Origin: Monoplex corrugatus
Taxonomy: Eukaryota > Mollusca > Gastropoda > Littorinimorpha > Ranellidae
DNA: 64,000 bases
NCBI GenBank assembly: GCA_030674185.1
Contig: CM060306.1
Location: 37,260,483-37,324,482 of the forward strand
Direction: 5' to 3'
The translations under genes were made by a program, and so were the position numbers. The notes under the pieces are model-generated. The model was not told the DNA's origin. It made no database searches and saw only the letters and a program-made list of their open reading frames with translations. This document shows, piece by piece, positions 1 to 11,847 of this stretch. Each line of letters opens with the position of its first letter. Positions within the stretch are counted from its first letter, which is position 1.

Positions 1-59
1 GTGGGTAAATGTTGGACTACCATTCGGAAGATTTGTTCAACTGGACTAGAAACTTTTGC

Positions 60-505
60 CAGGTGAGTAAAGGATGGAGATTTTTCAGATTTCCCAGGTC
101 TACAGGTTTATAGACCTGCCACTACCTAAACTTCCTTTGTGTATTTATACATGCAAACGGTTATCCAAAGCAAGTGTCTTTATCTCCTTGTTTTTGTATT
201 TGGTGTTTGTTCATTTGTGAATTTACGTCTACGATGACAAAGACCATTTGGCCGAAAATTTGCGCCTATCTTGTCTGGTTGCATTAAATACGCGTTCCAA
301 TTTTGTGTGTGTTTTTTCTGGTTCCTTCATGCAAAAGGTTAAATATGGACATTAAGGATCCTATAAGTTATGTCAATGTCTGGCCAATGAAAACATGAAA
401 ATACACAGAATGCAGGCCCACTAAAGATGAGATATTCAGGCATTGCTCAATATACCGTCTGCACAATGTGGGCAAAACATCACGCATAAACGCATCCGAG
501 AAAAA
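60..505 (+). repeat. SINE family S1, interrupted copy
   Basis: Two blocks (about 60-180 and 345-500) match the 5' and 3' halves of a dispersed repeat seen also near 3.1, 21.1, 27.3, 29.3 and 36.1 kb. The left block holds the family's CCAGGTGAGT start and its TTTTTCAGATTTCCCAGG stretch. The right block has the AAGGATCCT, TGCACAATGTGGG and GCATCCGAG landmarks. Family body order suggests a tRNA-derived gastropod SINE (recall). The stretch 180-345 is not in other copies. Confidence 0.5.
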
Positions 506-745
506 TAGGAATGCTAAAACAATATTACGTAACCAAGACCTTGCCTTTAGGAAAGACGATGTTTGTTTTAATTCCATGATGCAGTTCACTGTGACAGAGG
601 AATACATGAGAGTGTGAATACCAAAAGTAGACGCTATGCTTTAGGCAGATCATAAATTTATGCAGCACCATCATTTTTAATCTGTTTCATTCCGTGTAAT
701 CAAGCAGCGTCATAAAGGAAAAGTGTTCGTTTATCGTTTGATTAG
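505..745. repeat. Non-coding segment shared with 55.46-55.69 kb
   Basis: This block aligns by eye, with many substitutions and small indels, to about 55,460-55,690. Shared landmarks include GTAGACGCT and GCAGATCATAAAT. In both places it follows an S1-like 3' block. No protein is evident; the 79-codon open frame across it is not conserved in the second copy. Confidence 0.55.
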
Positions 746-1640
746 ACGTGAGGCAAAAAATTAAGTTATTAAATTAAGGTTTATTTATACTCAAGGTGTA
801 AAGCAAGGTGCTCTATGCTGCCTTGTCTCGTTTTCATTTTGTATCAGTGGATTAGCTGTATATGTTGTTATTAAAGGTAGATAAGGGGTTACTTTATCTA
901 CGTACATGGCAGACATGTTTATAATATATTTTGCAGATGATATTACATTAATGCTTGAAACTACCATAAAACTTCAGATTCTATTGAACAATCTCTGTAG
1001 AGATGCTAACAAACTCGAACTTAATGTGAATATGCAAAACTGTAATGATCGGTTTTTGTACAAGAGAATTTTTGGCAGGTTGCGAAAGATGGCACAATGG
1101 CAGTTTAAGAGACTCAGTCATAAATGCACGCAAATACCTTGGAATCTACTTCACAACAAAACTGAGTAGCAGTTTTACATGTGACAGTCTGGTTACATGA
1201 ACAAAAGCAATCCGGTTTTACTATTTTAATAGAAGTGACCTGCTTAAATTTGAATGTAACTCAGTAGTCGTTTTCCTGAAGGTGTTTGGTTCACGAAAAT
1301 ATTCTATGAAACAGAGGTATGGGGATAAGAGAAAAGACTGCAAACAGAAAAAATACGCACACAGTAAATGATATGATCTACAGAGAATTCGGAATATTTC
1401 CTTTATATGCTAATTCCTTCGTTTGATACAAAAGATACTGGCTAAAATTAACACGTAAAGATGGCAGTAGGTTACCTGCTAAAGCTTACAAAATGTTGTA
1501 TGATTTAGATTGCAGAGATAAACATATGTTGCCCGCATGTATTTCAGTCAACATTTGATTTGGTCCATGGAAAACCAAGGACCAGAAAATGTAAATATTT
1601 TCATGAACTGTCCCGAACAAAGAATTGTAAACTTTTGATG
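745..1640 (+). pseudogene. Non-LTR RT relic (family U)
   Basis: Broken reverse-transcriptase sequence. A VKQGA-like motif near 800 is followed by a frame reading FADDITLM (about 930-955), which matches the catalytic FADD box, then a K-rich thumb-like part. Near 1,380-1,560 decayed frames give pieces such as YWLKLTRKDG that resemble C-terminal regions of mollusc non-LTR elements. Stops and shifts interrupt it throughout. A second copy of the same family lies at 61,640-62,540. I cannot assign a clade; CR1-like or I-like are both possible. Confidence 0.6.
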
Positions 1641-1654
1641 ACAGGACTAAGATT

Positions 1655-2600
1655 CAATTTAGAATAATCATGATGAGGACAAGGAACAGAATCAAAAGAG
1701 AAATAGCAGAAGAACATTGTGGATTTATTGAAGGGAAAGGAATCACTAATGCCATGTACATCCTGAGAACTCTCATAGAAAGATCAATGGAGTTAAATCA
1801 AGATTTATATTAAACATTTCATATTGTGTTAAGTGTACCAAGGCTTTTGGTTGGGTAAGACACGAAGAATTAAGTAACTGTAAAGGTTTAACGCTGACGG
1901 AAACGATCTAAGAATAATAAGGAATATGTATTGGGAACAAACAGTAGCAATGAGAGTAGAAAATGACATAAGCTCTTTCCAAAATAGCAAATGAGGGGTT
2001 AGGCAGGGATGTATTCTGTCATTACATGCGTTTTCACTTTACAGCAAAACCATCATAAGAAAACTAGAAGATGGCCTTGAGACAAAGGTTGGAGGAAAAC
2101 TATTGAACAATCTTCGTTACGCAGATAACACCGTTCTAATTGCAGAGAATGAAAAACGACCTACAAAATCTTGTGAATGTAATAGAAATAGAAAGCAGAT
2201 ATAAAGGTCTGGAGCTAAATAGCAAGAAGATTGAATTCGTGGTAATTAGTAAAAAAAATCAAAACAAAAACAAGAAATCTTCTCATGCAAAATAACAATA
2301 TAAATAGACTAACAAATGACCCAACATTGAAACAAGTTGGTAACTTTAAAATATATGAGAACAGTCATCTCACCAGATTGAAAAGGCACATTAGAAGTAG
2401 CCAACAAATCAACCAAGCTTAAACAGCGTTCATGAAAATGAAAAGTGTTCTAACCAAGGAATGCCTATCAATTTATATCAGGATGAGAGTTCTTCAGTGT
2501 TATATAGAACCAATGTTGTTGTACGGATGTGAAGAGTGGACAGTCAACACACAAAGTCGAAATAAAAAAAGCTTTTCCACAATTTTAAAGATTGTGTTTA
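1655..2600 (+). mobile_element. RTE/BovB-type element, decayed copy a (5'-truncated)
   Basis: Sequence homologous to the RT half of the better copies at 31.6 and 57-59 kb. It starts in the shared AATCATGATGAGGACAAGGA segment and runs through a disrupted YADD box (about 2,120, reading YADN) to the C-terminal part reading LLYGCEEWTVN near 2,515-2,545. Multiple stops and frameshifts kill the frame. The 3' end with its GATGATG tail is missing. It is old compared with copies h and i. Confidence 0.8.
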
Positions 2601-2624
2601 CTGTTTCCACATTTCTTTTAAATT

Positions 2625-2820
2625 GAGACAATCTATCTTAACCAGAGAGTTATTTGCCATCGTAGTTTCTATGTGCTTCTGTATATGACCAAAGTATGAA
2701 GTTCAATCTTTCTTGTAAGAGTCCAACTAATGCTTCTACAGATGAATAATGCAGAACGTTCAATATTTCTTTTAAAAATGGTCCACTTATGCTTCCTCAG
2801 ATGACCAATGTATAAAGAAA
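2625..2820. repeat. Short degenerate tandem repeat, about 65-70 bp unit
   Basis: Two to three imperfect units, recognised by repeated GTTCAATnTTTCTT and ATGCTTCnnCAGATGA motifs. No coding content is seen, and 2,820-3,095 shows nothing recognisable. Confidence 0.5.
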
Positions 2821-3094
2821 CCAGGAACAAACAAAAACATGATGAGAACGCGTACGTAATTCATAGAACATGGCGGGCACAAACTGACTTGGTCTTTGTC
2901 AAGTGTAGACAAAAACAAAGAAACAGAAAACGTAGGACAAAACCACAACAACACAACTTCTCTGGCGTTCTCTTGAGCTCGAGAAAATTACCAATATGAA
3001 ATTACATTTTTTGTAATGACTGGGTTTAGGAAGTACGAGAGAGAAAGGCAATTTTCTAAGCATTGTAATTTTTCTCGAAGCGTATGAATTATCC

Positions 3095-3345
3095 ATACTA
3101 TTTTGTCTACACTATGCAGGAAGTGTGTTGCTGCATTGTCTACGTATTCTACCTTCAGTAGACATGCATTTGGGTGTTTCCTTAAAGTCACGTTTCCATA
3201 CACCAGCCACTGACAGGACTTACAGAATCTTTACTTTAACATGCAAATTTGATATTTTGCATGCATAGCACCACGAACGGGTTTTAGGCACAGACATGTC
3301 CGCATACATTGACCTGGGAGATCATTTAGCCGTAAATGTGTGCCT
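3095..3345 (-). repeat. SINE family S1, antisense copy
   Basis: Matches in order the antisense copy at 27,310-27,560: an ATGCAGG block, a TGGGTGTTT block, TACAGAATC, a TTGATATTnTGCATG core and a final TTGACCTGGGAGATC. Divergence is high. The following 3,345-3,860 holds nothing I can name. Confidence 0.55.
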
Positions 3346-3859
3346 GTCTTGTCTTTTAATTAAATGGGCATTCTCATTCTCATATCTGTGTATATTTCAG
3401 GGTTGTATTTGCTTGAATGTTGACTATCTTCCTGTTAAAAATGCGCAAATGATGACTGGAATATAAGGATGGACAGCAAATATGCTGGGTTTTGTGTCAC
3501 GAGCTGAGATAGAACTTGAGAAATCAGGTTTGGAGTCTACATCTCTGTCAAGAGAGCAATCTAGTTAAATATAGTCATTAAACATTTGTACAGATTTTAA
3601 CCTAAAAAAACGGTATTATGTTTGTCTTAGAGATAACAATGGGCAGAGTTCTAAACATTTACATGTTGACGAGTGCGGCCTATCTTTGGACTACTGAAGG
3701 CTAAGCAACTAAATTGAGTAACGCCAAATTTCATCAAGGAAAATCAAAATGAAAAATCCACATTTTAAGGCAAAATATTGAAATTTCAAAATATTGAAAT
3801 GTCAAATGGCTGATGTAATGCGTCTTGTGTATTGGCTAGTGACTACGTGCTTTCACCTC

Positions 3860-4740
3860 TCACTTTCAGCCTGCACGGCTGGCTATCACTGCTGCTTGCA
3901 GCTAGCTATGCGAAAAGGAGACCAGAATGTGTAAGTCTTCCTCTGTCAGTACATAGCCTCTACATCAGCAAGCCCTACGTTATGAATCCTCATGGCGACA
4001 TGTGGTAACTGAGCACCTCACGGACTCAGGCTAAAATTCGAGGGACTCGGAGGAGGTCTGGTCCCCAGACGTGTGACACGCAGGCCCACCAGCGTGTGGA
4101 TATGCCCTGGCGCCCACTAACCAGACCCCCAGCTATGGGTAAATAGCTCCACTGCCTTGTGGATATCTCAGGAGAGAATAAGGCTAAAGTAATAAACCCT
4201 GAAAAAAATCGCCCCTACTGCCTTGTCGGTTGTCGTGGGAACGACCAAGGCTAGCGGAGAGTCCGTACACAAACCGATGGAAGGCAACTGGAAACCACCA
4301 CCGTACTTTCCCAAGCAAAATCATAGCCAGACAAAACAAGAAAAAGGGAATAACGACGTAAACTGGGGCTCCTATGGAGCACCTTTGTCCAGTAGTGACC
4401 GTCATGCTGCACAGATGACACCAGACCGTCAGCAAGCTACTGCGTTCAATTTAAAAAAAATAATAAAATCGCAACATGGAATGTGAGGACATTGCTGCAA
4501 AAGAAAGAATTCGAGAATTAGGGAAACTTGTGGAATGGGCACACCTGAATGAGTTCATTGTGGGAAACACCTGGTTTGAGCAGCCTAATAGAAGAAAATG
4601 GACATGGATGAGTCCAGGAGGTAATACCAAAAATCAAATTGACTACATCCTGATCAACAAAAGATTTAGAAATTCTTTGCTGACAGCAGAAACACTACCA
4701 GGCGCAGACTGCAACAGTGACCACAACTGTTTCTTCACAC
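3860..4740 (+). mobile_element. RTE/BovB-type element, copy b: 5' leader plus deleted endonuclease
   Basis: The only copy here with a long 5' leader in sense (about 3,860-4,480). Part of that leader recurs in antisense at 55,985-56,145. The endonuclease frame starts near 4,478 (ATWNVRT-like, in a shifted frame) and jumps at about 4,510 to the late endonuclease region (NEFIVGNTWFE, IDYILINKRF, CNSDHN). Relative to copy e roughly 430 nt are missing. The 113-residue open frame 4,476-4,817 is this deleted remnant plus flanking sequence, not a gene. Confidence 0.75.
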
Positions 4741-4829
4741 AGAGAAGTCCTTTAAAAGACAACATCAGTGCTATTTCCCATTATGTAGTTAAGAAACATG
4801 GGCGTAACGATGACTGACAAGTGAAAAAT

Positions 4830-5490
4830 GATACCAGTCCCAAAAGTGGCTTATTGAAATCATCAGGCAAGCGAGAACAAAGCCTGAAGTTCTGACAAGG
4901 ACTGCTCAAGCAGTAACTGTTCTGGTAAACCTAAAACAAATATGGAAAGACAATATGAAGCTGTGGTATGTTCTCGTGCTTTCCATCTTCTTATATGCAT
5001 GCAAGATATTGTTTTTGACAGTGGAACTGTAGAAGATTCTGAAAATATAGATGAGATGCTTCAGAAGACTTCTCTTCATCTCTTGCAGAGTCTATATCAC
5101 AAATAACAAAGCGTGAAGAATAATGGACTAACACATGATACATTTTAAAGACCTACTGTCCTTAGTAAAGAAGAGAAAACTCAGATAGTATAATCATATA
5201 ACAAGATCTAGCAGACATGTATAGATCATTCTTCAAGAACTGGTAAAAAGGAAAAGGAAAATGGGCTGAAGAGGAAATGGACCAGACATCATCACAGAAT
5301 AAACAAAGGAGAGTTCTGCTGCAAGTATACACTCGTCCACAACCGGAAAAAGTGGAAGCAACTAGTGTAGCGTTCTTTACAGTGGCACTCCTACACCCCT
5401 AGCAGATTGCAAGATCCATAAACCAAAAGCTGTAAGTGCCATTACTGTATGGGGTGAAGGGGTAGAGATTTCACCGCTGCTGTGTCCTCT
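4830..5490 (+). pseudogene. Non-LTR element family Q, C-terminal relic
   Basis: Broken frames give, in order, fragments resembling the region after the RT domain of the family that also lies at 36.26-39.9 kb: a KPEVLTRTAQAV-like run, an LKQIWKDN-like run, a LLSLVKKRKLR box near 5,160-5,185 and a TKESSAASIHSS-like run near 5,300. No frame is open. Placement directly after copy b at about 4,740 implies copy b is joined to it by insertion or rearrangement. Confidence 0.5.
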
Positions 5491-6079
5491 TCCTCTTCTT
5501 CTTCCTACTCTGCTTTGCTTTCCAGCGCTGACCAGGAAGACAATTCATTCACAACTAGATGTTCTGGAAGTCGCACATATGTTACTCGAATAAGAATTGA
5601 ACCATTGCAGTCAAACTGGAGGGAAGAAGCTCCAACTGTGCAAAAGTTTACATCCTTATTCCTGTTTTAGCATGCATTCAGTCCTTAGGCGCTGACTGCT
5701 GATGTTGCTTTGTGTTTCCAATGAACTTTTGATGTACTGTTGCACACGATAACCATGAGATAACGGAAATGTGGTGACAGCAATGAATATAATGACGATA
5801 ATCATAATAGTAGTAAGGCTTACAATGATAAAGACTATGGTGATGGTGGCCAGTTTAGATGATGAAATATGAAAGAAACGGGATCAAGGAAAATGGAGTT
5901 TATTTCATGTGTTCATTACATGCTCATAAACAATGTGTCCACACAGTCGAATCCCTCACGTTACAGACAGAAGTAAATAATTTTGATAAAGATGGTGGAG
6001 CTCGGAGTCTAGTCAAGAGGGATTCATTGCACACAGACAATTCCAAATGTGCTCTCACCAAATCCACCAACAATTACAT
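5490..6079. other. No recognisable gene
   Basis: The stretch begins in a TCC/TTC-rich tract (5,486-5,520). It contains two short open frames without homology that I can recognise. I see no repeat boundary or RNA gene. Confidence 0.4.
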
Positions 6080-6392
6080 GACAGACTCCCTAAGCCTGTG
6101 CAAAAACCCTACACATGGCAAAGGCTTCAAATAGGTTGGGAGGGAGAGACCTATAAACACTAAGCTGACGCTACTAGACCACCAAAATGAATGAATCATT
6201 GAGATGGACGAAGAACAATCCAATCTTAATGCTGGGATGCAACTCGAGATAGGACCTCCTGAATCCATGGTTCTACCAAAAGAACCAAACAGCCCCCATA
6301 AAAAACTGTGACCCACTTGAGGATTGAACCTAAAACCACTGTGTTATGAGCATGGCACTCTAAAAACTGAGCTAATGGATTATCTGTCTGTC
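6080..6392 (-). repeat. tRNA-derived SINE family S2, possibly dimeric head
   Basis: On the minus strand the unit starts with a tRNA-like segment: an A-box-like TTAGCTCAGTTTTTAGAG and a B-box-like GGTTCAATCC about 35 nt later (6,310-6,385). A second tRNA-like stretch follows (TTTTGGTAGAACCATGGATTC, then a weak CTCGAGTTGCATCCC, about 6,225-6,290). A body ends near 6,085. Body landmarks recur at 51,340-51,490 and 54,955-55,215. The tRNA source is not clear. Confidence 0.6.
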
Positions 6393-6530
6393 TATCTATC
6401 TATCTATCTGTCTATCTGTCTATCTATCTGTCTATCTATCTATTTATCTATCTACCTATCTCCCCACCCACACTATCTATCTATCTCTTTATCTCTCTCT
6501 CCGTCTGTCTGTCTGTTTCCCCACCCCCAT
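6381..6530. repeat. (TATC)n/(TGTC)n microsatellite
   Basis: Interrupted tetranucleotide array, followed by CT-rich sequence. From 6,530 to 7,080 there is no recognisable gene. The last 60 bases before 7,080 (CCTGATATGGCTCTACGC, then a GGCTGGGC run and AACAATAAC) look like a retroelement 3' tail feeding into the next array. Confidence 0.85.
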
Positions 6531-7079
6531 CCCCCGTGGGGATGCTGGGGGATCTTTCAGTATAAATAGTATCCCCACCTTCTGGATATTCTGTGCGAGA
6601 AATTTCCTCTTTTCTGTCCCCCTCTTTGTTTCTTTCTTCCTCCTATGCTTTCTGTCATTTGTTCCTATCACTTTCTGCCTTGCTGGTCTGTTTACCTGTA
6701 AGTGTTCGATAAATCTTACATTCTTTCTCTTAGGATTGATAACAGGGTACATGTGTTGGGTGCATTTTTGGCTCTTGGGAGGTGAGATATGCAGTAGTGA
6801 TTTTAGGTGATTTAACCCCTTTTTATGTATGTTTTGGTGTCCTTGGTTGTGTTTAGATTTACATTCAGATGTGTGTTTTGAATCCCTGTACGATAAATTT
6901 CACGGAGTGGTCAACCCCGGGGGCGTCTCCTTGGAATGTGTGCGTGATCGCATTGGTGTGTGTACTTGGTTTTCTTTTCCTTTTATTCTTGTTGAAGTAT
7001 AGTGCATGTTTTGAAATGGTTATAGCCCTGATATGGCTCTACGCAATCGGCTGGGCTTCAAACAAAAATAACAGTAACA

Positions 7080-7080
<1 letters not shown>

Positions 7081-7126
<46 letters not shown>

Positions 7127-7318
7127 CTATCTGTCTGTCTGTCTGTCCATCTATCTATCTCCTTCACTCTCCCCTCCATACTATACAACGCGCACACACA
7201 CCAACGCGCGAGCACATGCGGGCATACAAACACACACAAACACACATAGACACTCATTCGTATATACACACACATACACACACGCACGCACGCACGCACA
7301 GAGAGAAAGAGAGAGAGA

Positions 7319-7373
<55 letters not shown>
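7081..7373. repeat. Compound microsatellite (TATC, CA, GA, ATG)
   Basis: Successive arrays: (TATC)n 7,082-7,125, (TGTC)n 7,130-7,147, CA/CG-rich 7,190-7,300, (GA)n 7,307-7,320 and (GAT)n 7,320-7,372, then imperfect ATC repeats. All open frames over it are artefacts of repeat lengths divisible by three. Confidence 0.95.
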
Positions 7374-7539
7374 ACCATCATCATCATCATTAGTATCATT
7401 GTTATCATCATCACAATGTTTATAACGTGATCAGTCATCTGTTCATCAGTCATCGGAATACAATAGTCAGCAAAGCTGCTGTTTGTGTATGACCCATCAC
7501 AATAGATAAATAAAAGTGCTTTCAGGTAGTGGAGTCTTT

Positions 7540-8943
7540 AAGCATTTATGTTTATTTGAGATCACAGCAATCACACGTATTTACATTAGTGTACAGTATG
7601 ACAGTGCAACTTTTCAACTAACATTATGTTTATTTGTGATCACAGCAATCACACGTATTTACATTAGTGTACAGTATGACTGTGCAGCTTTTCAACTAAC
7701 ATTATGTTTATTTGTGATCACAGCAATCACACGTATTTACATTAGTGTACAGTATGACTGTGCAGCTTTTCAACTAACATTATGTTTATTTGTGATTACA
7801 GCAATCAAACGTATTTACATTAGTGTACAGTATGACAGTACAACTTTTCAACTAACATTATGTTTATTTGTGATCACAGCAATCATACGTATTTACATTA
7901 GTGTACAGCATGACAGTACAACTTTTCAACTGACATCATGTTTATTTGTGATCACAGCAATCACACGTATTTACATTAGTGTACAGTATGACAGTGCAAC
8001 TTTTCAACTGACATCATGTTTATTTGTGATCACAGCAATCACACGTATTTACATTAGTGTACAGTATGACAGTACAACTTTTCAACTGACATGTTTATTT
8101 ATGATCACAGCAATCACACGTATTTACATTAGTGTACAGTATGACAGTACAACTTTTCAACTGACATCATGTTTATTTGTGATCACAGCAATCATACGTA
8201 TTTACATTAGTGTACAGTATGACAGTACAACTTTTCAACTGACATCATGTTTATTTGTGATCACAGCAATCACACGTATTTACATTAGTGTACAGTATGA
8301 CAGTACAACTTTTCAACTGACATCATGTTTATTTGTGATCACAGCAACCACACGTATTTACATTAGTGTACAGTATGACAGTACAACTTTTCAACTGACA
8401 TCATGTTTATTTATGATCACAGCAATCACACGTATTTACAATAGTGTACAGCATGACAGTGCAACTTTTCAACTGACATCATGTTTATTTGTGATCACAG
8501 CAATCACACGTATTTACAATAGTGTACAGTATGACAGTACAACTTTTCAACTGACATTATGTTTATTTATGATCACAGCAATCACACGTATTTACATTAG
8601 TGTACAGTATGACAGTACAACTTTTCAACTGATATGTTTATTTGTGATCACAGCAATCACACGTATTTACATTAGTGTACAGTATGACAGTACAACTTTT
8701 CAAACTGACATTATGTTTATTTATGATCACAGCAATCACACGTATTTACATTAGTGTACAGTATGACAGTACAACTTTTCAACTGATATCATGTTTATTT
8801 GTGATCACAGCAATCACCGTATTTACATTAGTATACAGCATGACAGTACAACTTTTCAACTGACATTATGTTTATTTGTGATCCCAGCAATCACACGTAT
8901 TTACATTAGCGTGCTGTATGACAGTGCAACTTTTCAACTAACA
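7540..8943. repeat. 78-bp satellite array, 18 units
   Basis: About 18 direct units of 78 bp (two of 75 bp). Each has TGATCACAGCAATCACACG and then ACATTAGTGTACAG. Units at both ends carry CAACTAACATTATG and central ones CAACTGACATCATG, the usual pattern of central homogenisation. Because 78 and 75 divide by three and the unit lacks stops in one frame, a 412-codon frame (7,516-8,754) results. Differences between units are mostly T/C changes at any codon position and later units carry single-base indels, so I read it as non-coding. Confidence 0.95.
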
Positions 8944-9839
8944 CTTTAAAATGTAGTCATATGTGCATGTAGGGCGCATTCCGAGGTTCAATACAAAATA
9001 CGCAAATGAAATGGTTACAAAATCCCTCTTCCATTCATAGATTTTAATTTTGACAGATGTGATTACTATTCACAGTGTCCAATCAAATGTAGAATGGGAC
9101 AACGTGGGGGGGGGGGGGGGGGGGACAAAAGAAAAGAAAAGAATAAAAGGAAGTGCTGTATTTGTTTTAAAAATATCCCTTTAATCTCACTTGGTATGTA
9201 CAGAAATGATGACCTCGTTTATTTCACCCGTGAAAAAGCAAAAAAGTAGTCATCAACATGACAGTGATGCGCCTATCAACTCAACCACTTTCACTAAACC
9301 TCACAGCTGGCAGGCATCAAGATAGTGGAAGGACAATACACTGGTAATGACATGATGGTGTGCCATAAAACTATAAAAAAAACTTTTGATACTCTTACTT
9401 TCATACGTTCTGCATGTCACGCATGTGTAAACCTTTGGGTTGACCTATCAGTCCATATGTGTGTGTTTACAGGTCAGAACGTTGACTTTTTCCACCTTTT
9501 GCTTTAATCTATAGGTCTCTATATGTGTGGTTACATTTCACTCATTATTTCAAATATCTCAGAATTTTCAAATACGAGTCTGTATTAAGTACAACTGAAA
9601 GACGAGCTTGTTCCTAGTGAAGATTAAAAATCATTTTAGACAGGAAAAGTCTTATCTATCTTTACATCACAAGTAGAGCGATATTGATGACTCTTAACTA
9701 TATCAATGGTCTCTTTTAAGATACATAAAATATCTTATTTTGTGTTGATTCTAAATCACTGCTATATACTTTGAAACAAGACGAAAATCAAATTTAAAGG
9801 GACATCATTTTTTAGATCAAACGTTCTATTGTATTTTAT
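8944..9839. other. No gene; poly-G tract at 9,106-9,124
   Basis: Mostly AT-rich unique-looking sequence, with one run of about 18 G. No splice-flanked coding segment, tRNA or repeat copy was recognised. Confidence 0.4.
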
Positions 9840-10330
9840 CCAGCAGTGTTGATAGAAATTTTTGCTGGTTTCTTTCATATTGTAGACTTCATTGGAATGA
9901 AGTTTCTGACAAATTGGCTAAAGATGGTGCATCAAATAATGCAAATACAGTAATGTTCAATAATCAGGACTATCACTTCATGAAATTAGCTCTGTATTAG
10001 AAAGATCTGTTTATGCCAGTTTCTCAGCTACTCGAAGCCTGATCTTTTACCGCTCCAGACAGCTAGCATCCTTGATTTACAAATTAAGGCTTAATTCTTG
10101 GTGACAAAATATACACAAAATATATTTTGTCAAAACATTATCAATCTACCATCAGTTCTTTGAATGTCCTATTTTACGTACGATTTATGCAAATAGCAAT
10201 CTTGATTTTTCCTGTTCTGACATTAGCGATATCCCTTTACAACAAAAAACAATGACACCGTTCCAGTGTCCAGCTTATTCTCAGAGAATTCTGTTTGGCA
10301 GATTGTTATGAACAGTTATTTAATTGTAAT
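9840..10330 (+). pseudogene. Non-LTR element RNase H / C-terminal relic
   Basis: One frame at about 9,885-9,945 reads HWNEVSDKLAKDGASNNA, which fits the GNExAD-LAK-GA box of retroelement RNase H domains. Further on, a frame near 10,165-10,230 reads FECPILRTIYANSNLDFS, typical of the segment after RNase H in I-group non-LTR elements. Frames are broken. No RT domain is attached, so this is a 5'-truncated relic. The next 400 bases show nothing. Confidence 0.55.
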
Positions 10331-10839
10331 ATGTTGTTATTTGGCATTATTATGTTAAAACTTGTTCCTTTCAATTGTTCCCCTTCTTTCCTTCAAATTC
10401 GTTCTTGTTTGCAGTTTCTTTACTAAAATCACAACTGTAAACAGATATTTAATAAAAGATTCATTCCTTACATTTCGAAATGTCAGTCTCACGTTTCAAA
10501 ATGTCGATCTTTACCCTTGGGATTAACTTATAGGTCTAAGCATGTGTGTTTTCAATTAAAAATACCGAGCTTTCCTTGAAAACATGTGGAGTCGTTTTTC
10601 TCATGTTGATGCGTTGGCTAGATCTTGATGTAGATGTCGGTCAGCCTCAACCTAATGTCAATCAGTCCATGATGAGTTGCCAGGATTTTGATGTTTGTTT
10701 CAAGCGTTCTCATGTGCTGACTGATGTTGTGAATTGTTAACTTCGTTTGTCTCATATCTTTGCAAACAAATGTTTGTTTTGTTTGTTTGTTTGTTTGTTT
10801 GTCTTTGTTGTGTTGTTGTGTTGTTGTTTTGTTTTCTAG

Positions 10840-11745
10840 GGAACCTTGTCAGTCCTAGGATAGGCTGTCAAGCACCAGGAGAAGTCAAACGCTCCAACCC
10901 AGCGGGTCCCCGGGTGGCGGATAGGGGAATGCCCTGTTATGGGGTAGTTGTGAATATTCAATAAGCAGTCCCGGACCAAATCATGGGAGGCCCTTTGGCA
11001 AGGCTGAGCACCCATCAGCCACCCTTGCTGGGGTTACAGGGAAACCATGGAGTGCAGTATAGCGGATGTGCACACAGCATGGCGGATGTGCACATCAGCG
11101 GAGGAACTTTGTTTAGTCAACGGTGAAGTACACAAGACGCTGAAGAGAGACGCCCAGGGTCACCAAGTTCAGTCAGAGAACTACTGCAAGTCCTTATCTA
11201 GCTAAAGAAAGCAATGAAATGACACAGATTCAAAGAAGTCCATCCCGCATCGCTCGTCACGCGGTCAACCAAGGAGCGCGTCCTGCAACATTGTCTCAGG
11301 CTGCAGTCGAAAAATCAGCTACTGAGACCAAAGTAATCAAAATACCAAAAACTCGAAGCTTCAATACAGGACTGATGAAAGGAAAGAAAGACATCTTCAT
11401 AGCTACTCTCAATGCCCATACACTTCAGAAGGAGGGACAGATACCTGAAGTGATTGCGTCAGCAGAATCTACAAACCAAAACATTTGCCTGTAATAACAT
11501 AGATTCTTACATGAAGACATTGCAACAAAAGAACACAGTTTCGGAATTTGGAAGCTGATTACATGTTCAGCCTGGAAAGACAGCGTGAATGCCCTTAGCA
11601 ATGTCGAAATGATATCTCCAAGAATAATGATAGCTACTTTCAACTGAAATCCTCGAACCTCGATAGTCTCCTGTTACAGCCCCACTAATGTAAGTGATGA
11701 AGTGGAAGTCGAAAGATTTTATCAGTGTCACGGCAGTTTGTTTAT
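10840..11745 (+). pseudogene. Non-LTR element 5' leader and endonuclease start
   Basis: A GC-richer leader (10,845-11,215) precedes a frame from 11,219. Its C-terminal part reads KKDIFIATLNAHTLQKEG, which fits the ATxNxRTLQ opening of apurinic-like endonucleases in non-LTR elements. After the stop at about 11,492 a shifted frame continues with KEHSFGNWKL-like and SIVSCYSPTNVSDE-like segments to about 11,740, matching the middle of that domain. Everything downstream is absent. It may be the 5' part of family Q, but no overlapping segment allows a test. Confidence 0.5.
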
Positions 11746-11847
11746 TTTCTTTTTTTTTCTTTTTTTTCTTTCTTTTTCTTATTTGGGGACAGGGGTGTTT
11801 CGCGGGGTAAGAGGTGTGGAATTTTGTCAAGTGGGACAAAACTCACC

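Noticed and set aside
6869..7249. A 126-codon frame with two hydrophobic stretches.
   Set aside because: Its second half is a TATC microsatellite, and the first half has no recognisable homology and no splice support.
7321..7373. A CRISPR-like or coding repeat in the GAT array.
   Set aside because: Uniform trinucleotide repeat without spacers.
7516..8754. A 412-codon open reading frame.
   Set aside because: Product of a 78-bp tandem repeat whose length divides by three; no start context, no splice sites, no codon-position bias in the differences.
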